NCBI GenBank assembly: GCA_013399115.1
Contig: VXAA01003297.1
Coordinates: 356,848-420,847 of the forward strand
Reading direction: 5' to 3'
DNA from: Anseranas semipalmata
Taxonomy: Eukaryota > Chordata > Aves > Anseriformes > Anseranatidae
Length of the DNA: 64,000 nt
A model generated the notes under the pieces. That model was not told the DNA's origin. It did no database searches and saw only the letters and a program-made list of their open reading frames with translations. Made by a program: the position numbers and the translations under genes. How positions within the stretch are numbered: position 1 is the first letter of the stretch; each line of letters starts with the position of its first letter. Positions 50,901 through 63,319 of this stretch are shown one piece after another.

Positions 50901-51956
50901 ATTATGCGTGTTGTTTTTCTTTTTTTCTTTCTGTTGTGTTTTAAAGCCCCCGGTACTTTTCACACAGCTGCTGTTACCAAGAAGCAAAAGGTCTCCATCA
51001 AGAGTGTTACGAAAAACAGTATTGGCAGAAAATATGCCAGATAATTGCCAGTCACCGATGTCTGACATTATTTCTGGTTCTCTTCTTTTTTTAATTTTCT
51101 ATTTCTCTCCCCCTGTCTCCAGCCAACAGCTTCCAGTGTTGTACAGAAGATGATGCATTTGCTATATTAAAGTACATTCTATTCCCTGTCCCTTCTCTGA
51201 CACTTTGGATGTTGCATACACAATTTAAATGCAACAATAATCACAAACAAAACGAGGAAAGGCAATTTATGAAACCCAAATCCATGACCCAACTCTCGCT
51301 TGGCAAAGAAACAAAAAATATCCCAAACCCAAGAAGCCCCTAACCAGTGAGGTGGTTTAAAGAAAAGTTATATATATACAAGTCTCAGACAGTTACCTCT
51401 CCAGGGAGGAGGTTTTGTAACCCTTCCTCTTTCCTACCATCCTTCCCCATCATAACACCACAAACTAACCAAAGCTCAATTTTAAATTCCTGGGATTATT
51501 CACACTCTGTGTATCATTTATAGCCACGTATAAAGAGATGCTGAAAATGTGTGACAAACACGTTTCCTCCTGTAATTACCCATGGATGTGAATTGCTGGA
51601 CACACATTCGTTCCCCTTCTTCCACCACCCCTGCCCAAATCACACACCAAAATCAATTCTTGGTACTTGTTGGGTAAACAGAGGCAGTCTTACATGCATG
51701 GGCACTGCACACGGACACACACGTACAGCTGGGCATGCACAGAGAAATAACTTTCCTCTCCGGAAAGCTGGAATTGTTAACATTACAGACATGTCTACCC
51801 CAAGCCTTTACTTCTGCCAGGAAGGAAACAGGTAGGAAAGAAAAGAGGGATGATGCAGGTACATGGGTGGGCGCAAGTCTTCTATGAGAAGGGAAGCAAA
51901 AACGAGCGAAACAAGACAGACATAAGGTTAGCCAGGTGTGCATGCTTCTCACCTAC
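47989..51956. other. Upstream flank or 5' UTR intron with a CpG-richer stretch and AT-rich patches
   Basis: CpG-containing stretches lie at 48230-48620 and 49790-50340. The second is the denser and includes ccggatccggcccccg. AT-rich sequence with TAAT-type cores follows at 48640-49330 and again at 50690-51180. No coding exon was recognised. The several 150-190-codon frames around 49.5-50.6 kb overlap on both strands and look like products of GC-rich composition. Confidence 0.45.
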
Positions 51957-52720
51957 CTTTGCATGGAAAAGAAATCTCCAAGGGAGAAGTGTCCAAGTCA
52001 GAGAAGCAAAATAAAATACTAATCAAGACGGTTTGAAAAAATTCCCCGCTGGGAAAAAATAAATAAATAAAATGAAAAAGGCACCCCCGCCCCCCCCCCC
52101 CTGCACACAGGCACGCTCACCCACACACACACCTCAGCACCCCGGGGGGTGGGGGGGAAAATAAAAGAAAAAGATCAGGATCAGCTGAGTGACGGGGAGC
52201 AAAGGACCTGCAGGCAAGGATCGGGGAGTTGTGTTAGATCCGTAGCTGCAAGTACTGAGCGTGTGCAGGAAGGAGATGGTTTAAAAGGAGAATACATGTT
52301 AAGAAATTGTGCCTGCTCAGGCTGGAGTCTGAAGCTCTGGTGTCCAAAAAAAAAAAAAAAAAAAACCAAAAAAANTCCTTCGCAGGAGGGCTTGGGGGGC
52401 TGTGTGTGGCGGTGTGTGTGTGTGTTTTCCAGGCGGGTGGTGTTAAGAAGTGACAGAAGCTTCCTTCCGAAAAGCCTGGAGGGTCAAAACGATGGTGGGG
52501 TGCTGGAAGGCGATGAAGGTGTGGGTGGGGGCCAGTTCAGCTGGTCCGCGGTGGGGAGGCGAGGAGGAAGGGCCGGTGTGTGCTTTCTGTCTGCCTCTCT
52601 CTCTCTATCTGTGTCTTATGGTATGTTCACTGGCGGCTCACGGAGCGGCTGCACAGTGAGAGAGAGAATAACTGTACAGGCATAGAGGGAGAGAGAAACG
52701 CCGTCCTTACAGTGACACCA
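51957..52720 (-). promoter_or_regulatory. Candidate CACNA1I promoter and non-coding 5' exon
   Basis: On the minus strand a strong donor, AAAG then GTAGGTGAG, ends a possible exon at 51957. Upstream of it lies pyrimidine-rich sequence without a long open frame, with CA/GT repeats, G- and C-runs (52082-52157) and CpG-containing stretches (52380-52700). This fits an untranslated first exon and promoter that would splice to the acceptor at 42226, skipping an intron of about 9.7 kb. I see no TATA box placed to settle the start. The assignment rests on the donor, composition and order only. Confidence 0.35.
52351..52375. repeat. Poly-A run ending at an ambiguous base
   Basis: An A-run from 52346 to 52365, then cc and seven more A, with an n at 52375. 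As at 4202, this is a homopolymer next to an uncalled base, so the local length is unreliable. Confidence 0.85.
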
Positions 52721-55504
52721 AATGTCTTTAGGGGAAACCTACAATTAGAGACGCACAAGGTAGGGATTTCAGAGGAAAGGGAGAAATCTCCTCGCACACA
52801 CAGCCGCGGGGGGCCTCGGGACAGCCACTTGTCCCCTGCCCTCAGCCCTCTCTGCCTCCCTTCCCTGATAGACACGGGCTTTGGCGTGCTTGCCTTGCCC
52901 TGCACTGGTGAGCGTGTGACCCTCGCAAGTCACAAAGCAAGCCCTTTGGACAAACACCCCTTGGGGAGATTCAACAAAGCAACCTAAATTCCCTCCCTCA
53001 AAATCAGCCACCCATCCTACTCCCAAAACTGCTACGGGAACTCGGGGGTGGGCACAACTCGCTGAAAAATATTTTCCTGCTGTGTTTTGTGTTGCCGTGG
53101 GGAAACAAGAGTGATGGACGGATAACGCAAGGATCTCACCCTAGGAGGGCTACACAGGGTGCTGCCGCCCCATCTCCCTCACCAGCCCCATCCCGTGGCC
53201 GAGCAGCCTGGCCCCGCACCAGCACAAACACCTCATCCTTGGAGCATCAGCCATCCATTTGGCTGCTGAGCATCGCTGAGCTGGCCCTGAGAAGCAGGCA
53301 TTAGGTGAAATGTTGCACACAGGCACCATTAGTGGGGGTTAGTCTCAAGTCATCACAGTCCTCAAGGCTCGTCACGGGTTTTCCTTGCTCAGACCAACAA
53401 AACCCCAGATGTTAGGAGAGATGGAGATACTCTTGCCACATGGCTTCTGCCACGGGTGTATATTGTAAATAAACAGCTAAGAAATGCCTGGCTCTCGGTT
53501 GGGATGCAGTACAATGTGTGCTGCACCCCAGAAGTTCCTCTGTTCCCTCTCAGGGCTATGCGAATTCTCCTCCAGCTCTTCCCCACCAAGATGAAACCTG
53601 CGCCAGCTGATGCAGACTTTGCACTCACGGCCAGAATAGCTGGGTCAGGGTAATTAACACTTCTGACCTAAAAATGGCTGGGAAAGCAAGCACTTCAATC
53701 TTACTGCAGAACAGGCCCTCTGATGTTAACTCTCTGTGGGACGGACATGGAGCAAGCCCAGCTTCTGGTAAAGCCATGATCTACGGTGAAAAACACCCGT
53801 GGCACTCTTCATCCCTGCATGGCTTGGCTTGGCTCTGCCACAGGCATTGAGCAGAAGCCGCAGAGCCCAGGGCTGTTTCTGCCACCTAAGTTAAAGTCCC
53901 TTGAGCCCCAACACAGTGGTTGGCACTGCCATGGCCCCTCGTGAGGCCCTGAAATGCCTTTGGATCAGAGACAGCAGCCACTGCCCACTTTCATCAGAAC
54001 AGGGCTGTGTTTTATGAAGCATCTCGTCTTGTTTCCTCTCCTGAAGGATGAACTCAGCCCTCAGATGATACTTAAGGTGCACCAGGAGTGCTGAAAGAGA
54101 AGAGAGAACAGAGTTATAAATGGTGGGAATGTTGCAAGCGTCAAAAGTTATCTGATTAACAATCTGCCTGAAAAACAGCTTTTCCTCTCGTAGCCTCTGA
54201 CCAGGACTGCAGATGTATGGTAAACCCATGCATCAGCCACAAGCTGGGGAGAGATTTAATTCCAGGATAAATATTTGTGCTGGCGGGAGCTCTCCTTGTC
54301 CGTGGTCAGAGCTCGCTCACACTGCACAGTGTAGGACACCACCTCCAGCTTCCTTTGGGACCAAGGATGGTTGTGGTGACTCCAGGACTACCATCCTGCG
54401 CTAGCTGGAGGGCTGCCTGGCAAGAGCAGGGACAAAGCAGATGCCTGCACACATCGGGAAACCCCTCGAGGTGCAGGCTGGACGTGGTTTTGTGACAAAT
54501 CAGCCTTGGTGCGATACCACCAGAGCCATGTAATCATCCCAAAAGTCAGCTGAGGCAGACTATGTGTGCCTTCCCCATCCCTACGTATACTGGAGGGGCT
54601 GGTTGACCTTCTAGTCTGCTCGTGCCCTCAAGTCCACCTTGGCTGCAGAAGTTAGTCCCCTTAGCTTTCTGTCTTCCCACTCACCAGCCACAGGATATTT
54701 GCCATTACCTCTCCTCATAAAAAGGCATCTGCTATTTCTTCTTGGGAAGCAGAAGGGCTTCAATTCTGTCCCCGAAATGATGAATCTGAGCATTATATGA
54801 TTTCAGATGCCTGCAATTCACCAACAAGCCCCTTCAGGGGGAACAGGGAAAAAATGCAATTGAATTTATTCATGCATGAATATCAAATGAGAAAAAGAGA
54901 ATGAGGAGGAGGGCAGGAGAAAGAGGGAGAGGGTGAGAGAGGAGGAATAAAGGGCAGCAGGGAGAGGCAAAAGAAATGAAATGGTGAAAGAAGATGCAGG
55001 AAACACGCAGAGGGGGACAGGGAGACAGATGTATTTAAATACACAAGCAAGACAACCCGTGTGTCATCACTGATGCACACATCCCAGGACGATGTCTATT
55101 TGTCTTCCAGTGTACCCACACCACAATGACCAGGTGACACTTGAACTCTCAGACAGACCCTCCAGATCCATAAAAACATGTGACAGGCATGGAAGAAGGG
55201 GAGAGGGAAAGAGGTTGGGTGGGGAGATAGAGCCATGCTGTGCTTCCCATCACAAATTTGGTGATGAAAAGAGCAGCTTGTGCTCCTGCACAGACACAAG
55301 TCCAGAGCAGAGCCCCTCATCCCCACTCCCCTTCCACCAGGCAGGATTTCTGTGCGCTCACTGGTACAGTGGCAATCCCATTCTTGTCTGGGGGACAAGG
55401 ACACGCAGCTCCTCGTCTTGCAGCTCAGGGAAGTCACAGGGCTCCACCTTCATCCACCAAAGCTCCTTCAAAGAGTTTTGTCACCTGCCCTGAGGGAGGG
55501 AATG
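52721..55504. other. Upstream flank, nothing recognisable; polypurine tract near 54.9 kb
   Basis: No exon was recognised. From about 54885 to 55020 the plus strand is almost entirely purine (GA-rich, non-repetitive), a potential triplex-forming tract. CpG-containing sequence occurs at 53150-53240. Confidence 0.45.
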
Positions 55505-55580
55505 GAAGAGAAGAGAAGAGAAGAGAAGAGAAGAGAAGAGAAGAGAAGAGAAGAGAAGAGAAGAGAAGAGAAGAGAAGAG
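55505..55580 (+). repeat. (GAAGA)n pentanucleotide microsatellite
   Basis: About fifteen uninterrupted copies of the pentamer gaaga. Frames through it give spurious REEKR-type or SSLLF-type repeats. Confidence 0.97.
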
Positions 55581-58500
55581 GAGGTGAGCATGGCACACCT
55601 ACACATGCATCCACAGCATTTCCAAGGGTCCCTCTCTGTCTCCTCTGCAGTTTTTGAGAGGAACAGCAAAGCCCACATCTTCCCTTTCACCACCTGGGCC
55701 AGCAGCACTGCTGGTGGGTCAGCAAGTATGAGATCCACTGCAAACAGCACCGGAGAGAGGTCTAGGTGCGAGGGAACGGGCAGGAAAGGGGAAGCCTCAC
55801 CCAAGCAGAGAGACTGCAGGGCTGGCACTGGGAGATGCATCCCTCTGCTCAGCAGGTCTGCAGGTGGCAGTGGGCTGAGGGGAAGCTGAGCCTGCAGCGC
55901 TGGATTTAGAGGCATTCCATGGCCAAGCCTCAGGGGCACGGCTGAGCTCATCCCCAGACACACGGCAGGGAAGAGGAGCGGCCAGGCAGCAGCAGGCTCT
56001 TCCCCAGCGCTCCCAGGTAGGGCAGCAGGTCCGGCATCTGTTGCCGCCGCGGGTTTATGTTTGCTGCTTCCAGGAGACGGTGCTCAGCTTTTCCCACACC
56101 CTTCAAAATAGAAAGAGAAAAATAAAATGAGGCAGAGAGAGAGAGTGTAAGCTCTGACGTGAACCTAACTTTAGATCCAAGGGCTGATGACTCACTCCGC
56201 TGGGGGAGAAGTGGCTGAGCTGGCTGTAGGTTTCTGTTTATATACCTCACTGAGCTAAATATATAGACTGAGAAGTTCTTCTGTTCTAGCCCAACAGCTT
56301 CAATCTGCATATCATCCCTCTCAATCTTAATGTTCCCTTTCCTCCTAAATCTCTCCCTCTTTCCCCCAGCATTGCCTTCCTAATCCCCTTTACGCTCGCT
56401 TTGTTGTAGGAAATGGAAGCACCACACATCTACCACCTTCCCCTCTCCCCGCTGTCTGTGCTTAGGCTGGCGGGGGATTTCTGGGAGTGATTCAGTGTTG
56501 TGGCTCTGAAGCAGAGCTCCTCACACAGATCCGCCGGAGCATTTCCGAGCTGGCCGTGCGCTCCCTCCCGCCGATCTCCCAGCCACGGTGCCGGCAATCA
56601 GATCTGCAGCTCCTGATCCCAGTGGTCGCACAGCTCCCAGGATGGAGGTCAGCTCCCTCTTGGAGGTCCCTTCTCCCATTGCTCCAGCTTCTTTTTATCT
56701 GTCACCTACTGCAGACTCCACCGTATAAAGCAAAGTATCCACAGCAAGAGGCTGGGCATTAGCACCTCTTTGCTGGCAGCTGAGGTTGAAGACGGCCTCT
56801 GTCCACAGAAAGGACAATGCCACCCAAGCCTGATTTTCCATTGCACCCCCTGGGACGTGCAGGCCTACAGGGTACTACAGGGCCCCCGCATCCCCACCTC
56901 CTCTCTGTTGGCTGCAGCCAACCCTCCCCATCGCTTGATAAAGGCAGAGCATCGTACAGGTTAGAGAAGAAGCCCCTCAGGAGGTGTAACATTGGAGATG
57001 GGCTGAGATGGGGCATGCAATAGCCCACGGTGTGGCAGGGGAGCAGCATCCTTGTGCACAAACCTGCTTGGGTTTCTCTTTTACAGGGCAGTGGGACCAG
57101 GGCGGTGCAGAAGGACTATTTTGGCCGCACTGTTTGCCACTGTGATTCAGTAACATCTGCAAGCTGTGGTACCCCCTCACCTCTCCCCTCCTCACCCCAC
57201 ATGGGTCAAGACAAGCAGAGAAGGGGATAGTAAAAGAGAACAGCTTGAAAGGAGGTGAGGGGAAAAATATAAATTAATACCTCTAGCAGAGGAGAGAAAC
57301 AGAGAGAGCGCAAGGGGAAAAGGAATCTCTTGCCCCAAAAGGGCAGCCAGAGGTATGGTGGCAGACAGTTTTCTAGACAGGAGATAAAGACCATGTATGA
57401 AAAGGTGGTGTGTTTTGAAAAACAACAGCAGAGAGGAAAAGCATAATGAGGGGGTGTGTGTTTGAGGGAGAGGTCTCTGAGGAATGGAATTCAATTTAAT
57501 CCAACAGCTCAGCCCAGGAAAGGACGCTCACCACTGCAGTTTGCCAAGCTGCTGCTGAGAAGAGGAGCAGTGTCTTCAAAAGCCCTGTGTGAATCTTCTC
57601 TAGATGTGGGTCTGTGGGATCCATCTGTGGGATCTGGCTCCGGCCTTCCCCAAAGCATCCCATGGGTTCAGGCCCAGTCTCCAAGGGGCTGTCTCATACA
57701 ACCTGTGGGGTACCTGTTTGTCATCTTGCTCAAAACCTTCTCGCCTCCTCTCCAAAGTGCCAGAGAGCTGGTTTCACAGCTGGTCGGCAAGCACCAGAGC
57801 TATCTCTCCTGATCTGCTTCACGAAATCCTCCAAAGGGCAGCTGCAGGGAGCCTGGGCACAGCAGCCTGATGATCTTGTATGCAAGCAGGACCATGGCAG
57901 AGAGCTGAAGTAGGCCAGCGCCGGCTAAGTGTTTGCCAAATGCCCGCTACAGAAGGGCAGACTGTCCATGCTCAGGCCAGCAGCCCCCAAGAGATTTGCT
58001 GCCCTCTCAGCCCAGCTGTGCTCTGCTCACACAGCTGGAGGGAGGCCACAGCAGAGCAGAGCAGGCAAGAGCATCCTCCCTTCAGCAGCTCCTCCAGGGA
58101 GCAGAGGAGAAGGCAAGGGCTAAAGAGCACCCTGGGCTGGTCTGGGGTCTCCTCCCAGGCATCTTCACTGCTCCTTGAAAGAGAGAAGAGAGCAAGCCTG
58201 CCACTCAGATAGCAGGCAGTCCTTCTCATTGCCCATCCATGGCCCCTGACCACGGCTTTGGACCCAGGGGAGCCTTGGAGGAAAACCAGACAACTGTCTG
58301 CAGCCAGCTGAGTGACAGAGGGCAGCAATGGGCTGAAAAGTAAGAGGGCAGCTGGGGTGAGTAAAGAAAATGGAGAGAGATTTTTTTTTTTTTTTTAAAG
58401 AACAACAAAGGCAATCTTGTGGTGCCACCTCGTGATGGGTTTGCACAATGTAGCCTGGGCCAAGAAGTCCTGGGTCCAAGGGCAGTTGCCTCCCAGGGCA

Positions 58501-59275
58501 TGAGAGCAGGAGTGGGAAGGACCGAGGTGTGAGCCCATGAGCAGGAAGAGCTACAAATTGTGAGGCTCATTCACATTTGCGATGGCTCAGGAAAGATACA
58601 GCTTTGGCTAAGACACTACTTTTGCTGACAGCAGTACAAGCCTGGGGAAGGCAGTAGATAACTCTGAGCGCAAACAGTAGAGCTTCCGCTGGGACACCTA
58701 AAATCCTTATGGATCTGACTCTTTCCCTTCATACAATGCTCTATGGCAGAGAAGCTTGTGAACTAAAGGCACAAGATGATCTAGGAATGGAAAGGAGAAC
58801 ATGCATTTTAGGATAGCCTGTGGAACTCCCAGCTGCAGGAGAAGGTGGCTGATATGACGCCTTCTCCCTAACCAAAAGCATAAAACAGGATGGCACAAAG
58901 AGTTTGAGATTCACCTGCCCTCTAAGGTGAAAACTGATTACATCCAATGATCCTGGTTCTGGGCTCCAGAGCAAGATGAAACAAGATCAGATCCCCAGGA
59001 TGTAAGCTGAAAGGGACCTTTTCCATTGCAGTGACTCTCTTCCCAGCGTTATCCCTTTTCAGCTCTATCTGAAGTATGGCACACACTCATTTCCCTTTCA
59101 TTGACAGGAATATGCTCTCCCATGTACTTGATGCTACCAATGGGGAATTTTCCAGGTCCAGAGGTAGCTGATGTACTTCTCTTTTCTGTTGTTGAGCTAC
59201 AAAACAAGGCATCTTCTCCAGCATTTTTCAGCTGAAGAGGCATTACATAAGCACTTGATGAAGGAAACAAATCTA
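55581..59275. other. Upstream flank, no gene seen
   Basis: CpG-containing pockets lie at 56040-56060 and 56525-56600. A purine-rich stretch lies at 57230-57330 and a T-run at 58381-58396. No domain or exon pattern was recognised in any frame. Confidence 0.45.
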
Positions 59276-59281
59276 ATTAGC

Positions 59282-59365
59282 TCTCTGCCCAGAGATGAGG
59301 AACCTGAGGCCCAGAGAAAGAGGGTGATTGATCCCACATCATGCCAGGTCTGCCCAGCCCCAGCT
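59282..59365 (-). repeat. MIR-like SINE fragment (core)
   Basis: The wording agatgaggaacctgaggccc, followed by agagaaagagggtgattgat and cccacatcatgcc, matches the reverse complement of the MIR core (cagatgaggaaactgaggcc, then the aggttaagtgacttgccc region). It is degenerate but colinear. Confidence 0.5.
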
Positions 59366-59869
59366 CAGCGCCCACATGGTGGGTCCTCCTGTACCTGCAC
59401 CCAGCTGGGGTCCCCTGGGTACCACATCTCACCAAATAGAAAGCGAACTTTGTGCTGCAAGGAGTGCTCTGCCATGGGGAGGGCGAGGAGGATGTTTCCA
59501 CCCCACCTCGCATCGCACAGCTGCATGGGTGCGTTTCGCACTGCCATGGATGGTCCCATTTTCTGATGAGACAGAGCTTCAGCAGAAAGGATGATCTTGG
59601 ATCAGGTCAACTGATCCAAAGTGGCAGCCCCTCTGCTTCTTACTCTCCCCAAGTCCCACAGTCCTCTTGGGTATATTTTCCAAATAAGAAAGAAAATAGA
59701 AGAGACAGAAAGATATAAATATTGGAGACCACACTTGAGCTTCAGCAGTGCCTGAGGGAGAATTAAAAAAGCAAAATGAAATCAGAGAACCGTTTATCAG
59801 ATGCGAGGTTAGAAAGGGACAGGGGGTTATTTTTAATAATAAAAATTGCTGCTGCACACCCAGGCTACA

Positions 59870-60200
59870 GACCTGCTCCCTCTCCCCTCCTCCTGCTCCT
59901 CCATCACTCCGGTTGAGCCTCTCGCCCTCCCTGTCGCTCACCCTTTCTGCTCTGTCGCTCCGCCGCAGCCTGTGAGTTTGATGCAAGGCGCCTGCCTCTC
60001 CCCCCTGCTCCGCGCCACTGCCCCAGCCCCTGGCACATGTGCACGCCGGCCACACCAGTCTGTTGTGCTGATGCAGCTCCGCCACTGCTGGCACCCAGGC
60101 AGCATCTGCACGGTGCTGCAGCAGCCCTTAGACATCCCCAAGGGCTGTTCGGGAGCCTTGGGCGAGCAAAGCAGTGCGCGTCCCCTGCAGTGAGAGTGGG
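59870..60200 (-). promoter_or_regulatory. Second candidate 5' exon or CpG-rich regulatory stretch
   Basis: A CpG-richer patch with a minus-strand donor, GAAAGG then GTGAGCG, ending at 59942. It could be an alternative first exon of the minus-strand gene or simply GC-rich sequence. No polypyrimidine acceptor or open frame ties it to a transcript. Confidence 0.22.
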
Positions 60201-60407
60201 CTCTGCATCACCCCATCCTACCCCTCTGCTGTACAGACTTTGGGGGAAAAGCTTTCTCCTCTCTGCATGGAGGCACCAGGGCACGTGGGTGCAGCCCAGC
60301 AATGGGCAGAGCAGGCAGGTGCAAGTGGGCTGGACAGCACAGCCAGAGACAGGTAGGACCGTCTACTAGACGAGAGGCACCAGGAAGAGATTTAGGCTGC
60401 CCGTGTC

Positions 60408-60560
60408 TTAATCCCAGCTCCGGGCAGCCCTGTGTGAGTCACGTTGCCCCTCTGCACAGCGAGGGTGATATTTCCAGCCTTCTGCTCAAGTGTGTTGGAG
60501 CCCAAGGCTGAAGAGCAGCCCGTAAGCGCTGAGTGCTTATTATATATCATAAGCACATGC
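60408..60560 (+). repeat. MIR SINE, most of the element
   Basis: The order of wording follows MIR: aatcccagctccgggcagcc, ctgtgtgagtcacgttgccc, ctctgcacag, a diverged middle, then gtaagcgctgagtgcttatt near the 3' end. It is the longest MIR-like copy in the window. Confidence 0.55.
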
Positions 60561-61878
60561 TTAGTATTTCTGCATGCGTCATTGCCTACTAGTTGAACTT
60601 GCAGCAGAGAGGCAGACGAGGGACAGCACAGGAGCAAGGGGAGAGAAGTCAGGTGCGATTTCTGCTGCGGTCAGCAGGAGGGGGAGAGTTGACAGGGTGC
60701 AGGCATGGAGCAACACCGCTGCTCTCCCGGCCACTGCAGTGAGATTTCAAGCAAGCAGATCAGCACAAGGCAAAACAAGCAGGGAAGGGAACATTTTTAA
60801 AGTGCAGAGGGTGATTCGGGAGTGACCCTGCACTGCAGGCTGACCTGTGGGCCAGGAGGTGGGATGGAGGATGCAATTGAACTCTAGGGCACTCCAAAAG
60901 ACTGGCAATACTGCTGCATGTACAGAGGCCTTGTTCATTTGTGCTTCACATCTATCCCAAGCACATGGTGCCTAAAGATCCCAGGAATGGCAAGCTATGA
61001 TAGCCAAGAGGAGAGGATACCGAGGCTGAGAAGAAGGCTTCATTCAGGGCAGAGCTGAGGCAGGGATACACCCCTCAGCTGTTGCAGAAGACAGATGGGC
61101 AGAGAAAGAGGAACAGGGTTACAGGTCTTCATTTGCTCAGGTCTCATTTGCTGTGAGCAAAAAAGAAGTTGGAGGAGAATGAACTTCTGCTAGCCCAAAT
61201 GACACACAGGCTTCCTGATCTTCTAGCTGCAGGGGGTAAAAACTGGAGAAGATTTGGCAGAATCTTGGTAAATCATTTTTGTGCACTCTGGAATGGAGGA
61301 AGCAAAATCACAACCCCCCAGGTGTGTTGGCCAAGGGGACCTGAAGGCTGGTTTCAAAGGCAGCCTCCCAGGGAGAGCTCATCCACTTTCTGACTGCAAA
61401 TCTCCCCATGCTGCAGAGCTGGCTTTCCACACCAAGAACTGGTTTCCACTGCAGAGCTGGTTTTCCAAGCACCGTGGGTATCACAGTGCACAAACTGAAA
61501 GGTTCTCCACCCCTTAGAGCAACACTGCAGAGCCTTTGTAAAGGAGACACACACATACATACATACACACACACACAATCAGTTTTTCTTCAGACACCTT
61601 TTTGGCTCACATCTAAGCCAAGATTCAGCTAGAATTAATTGCCTTTGGGAACAGCAAGGCACTCCAATCCAAGTCTTTTGAGGAAAACCTGATGAATGAC
61701 TTCAGTTGTCTAGAAAAATGACATGTAGTCAAAGTTATATTTGAGGAGTGAAGGATAACGTGCGTCTCCATCGGGACTTATGGTTCCAGGGGTGAGAGAG
61801 AGGTTTTCTGCTGTCAGTCTGAGAGTGATGGGGGAGGAGAGCAAAGCTCTCTTGCAAATAGTTAGGAGAATCATGCCA
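60561..61878. other. Upstream flank, nothing recognisable
   Basis: No gene or repeat family was recognised except the CA/TA microsatellite at 61546-61577. Confidence 0.5.
61546..61577. repeat. CA-rich microsatellite with interrupting CATA units
   Basis: A compound acac, catacatacata, cacacacaca tract. Confidence 0.9.
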
Positions 61879-62250
61879 ACATGATCAGAGATGCAGAACA
61901 CATGACCTACCAGGAAAGGATGGAGCAAAATGAAACTGCTTAAACTACAGAAGATTGAGAAGGGACATGATAATGGTCTTCAAATACATAAAAGGTTGCT
62001 ATAAAAGGAGAGGAGTCCTCAATTCTCAGTGTCCACAGGGGGTGGAAGAGGAAGCAGTGGGCTTACACTGCAGTACAGGATATTTTGTGAAAAGGATAGC
62101 ATGGTGTACACTGCACAGACTGCCTGAGGACCAGGGGGAACATCCTGCACTTGAGGATTTCAAAACCAGGCCAGCCAAAATCTCTTGGGAACGATGCATG
62201 CATTGATCTTCCTGGGATGGACATGGACTCAGTGATGTCCTGAGGACCCT
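61879..62250 (+). mobile_element. Ancient CR1-type LINE 3' fragment
   Basis: It contains gggacatgataatggtcttc, aaatacataaaaggttgcta and ataaaaggagaggag, then cagtgtccacagggggtgga and agtgggcttacactgcagta, and finally cacttgaggatttcaaaacc. These follow the CR1 3' region in order (gacatgataacagtcttcaa, aatatgtaaaaggctgttat, ggttttaaga). It is strongly diverged, of the older class shared with turtles and crocodilians, and lacks the usual terminal ggtcccttcc motif. Confidence 0.75.
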
Positions 62251-63300
62251 GCCAGGCCTGTCTTTTGTGGCTCTAATCCCAAAGACATGTGTCCACCGTC
62301 ACAACCAAGTGTTGCTACTGAGGTGCCTTCTGGGAAGAAACAGCAGCTGTCTCTCCCCTGGCCATTCCTTCCCCAGCAATGCCCATTTGTCTTCCTGAGA
62401 GTCTTGTGGAGCCCAGCATGTTTGCAATGCCTTGTGAATAATAACATTCATATATCTCCAGCAAAATAAAAAACTGGGTCAGCTGAGGCACATGTTTGTG
62501 TACATCAGGAGCAGCCAATGCATTTGCTGATGGACCCTACAGTGCTGCAGAGTCCAGCCCACCATGCACACAGGGGTTATCAGGCAGTGTATCTCCACAG
62601 GGGGGAGAGGGAAGGGTTCAGATGTAACTGGGAAAACACAACCTTTTTGGTGACATTTCATACATGAGACCTGAATAAAACAGGACGTGAGAGAGGTTTC
62701 TAACAAATTGCTCATACTAATATCCTGGCCACTGGGAGAGAGGTAGTGAATGAGCAATTACCCCAGATCCACAGGCTACCTCCAGTGTCTCCAACCTGCA
62801 TGCATACAGAAAGGGCTGGGGGCAAATAAAGCAACAGGCACATACTTACCTCCTGCAGTCTGCAGAAGGGTGGCTGAGGAGGGACATTCAGAAGGAAAAA
62901 GTGAGTCAGGAGCTCTGGGGAAGTGCAGGGACAAGGAGAAAACACAGCATGTTGCAAAACAGAGACTGTTAATGGGGGGAATTTAGAAAGAAAGGAGAGC
63001 CCTGGTTCAGAAAGTGAAGAGTGGGTCCCACAGCTGGTAAGAAGGTCTCGGGCACCCTAACCTATAGCCTGCATGTATGGATGCCTTGCTGCAACAAGGC
63101 GAGCCAGAGGGGAGAAAGGAAAAGAACCCCCCATGTCAGGGGGATGCACGGGCAGGAGCAGCTGACCCGACCACCCATCTCTCTTGCTGCATTTCACAAG
63201 GCCCCACTGACTGGCAAAGCCCCCAGAAGACACCGACGGTGCCCATGGCCCCTCAGTCATCCCCGAGTGCCTCGGTGTAATGGGCCTGGGTCAGTACCCC
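62251..63300. other. Upstream flank, nothing recognisable
   Basis: No exon, RNA gene or repeat family was recognised. Confidence 0.5.
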
Positions 63301-63319
63301 CGTGGAGCGGCTGGGAGAC

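Noticed and set aside
55240..55963. Frames with REEKR or SSLLF repeats
   Set aside because: They are translations of the (GAAGA)n microsatellite.
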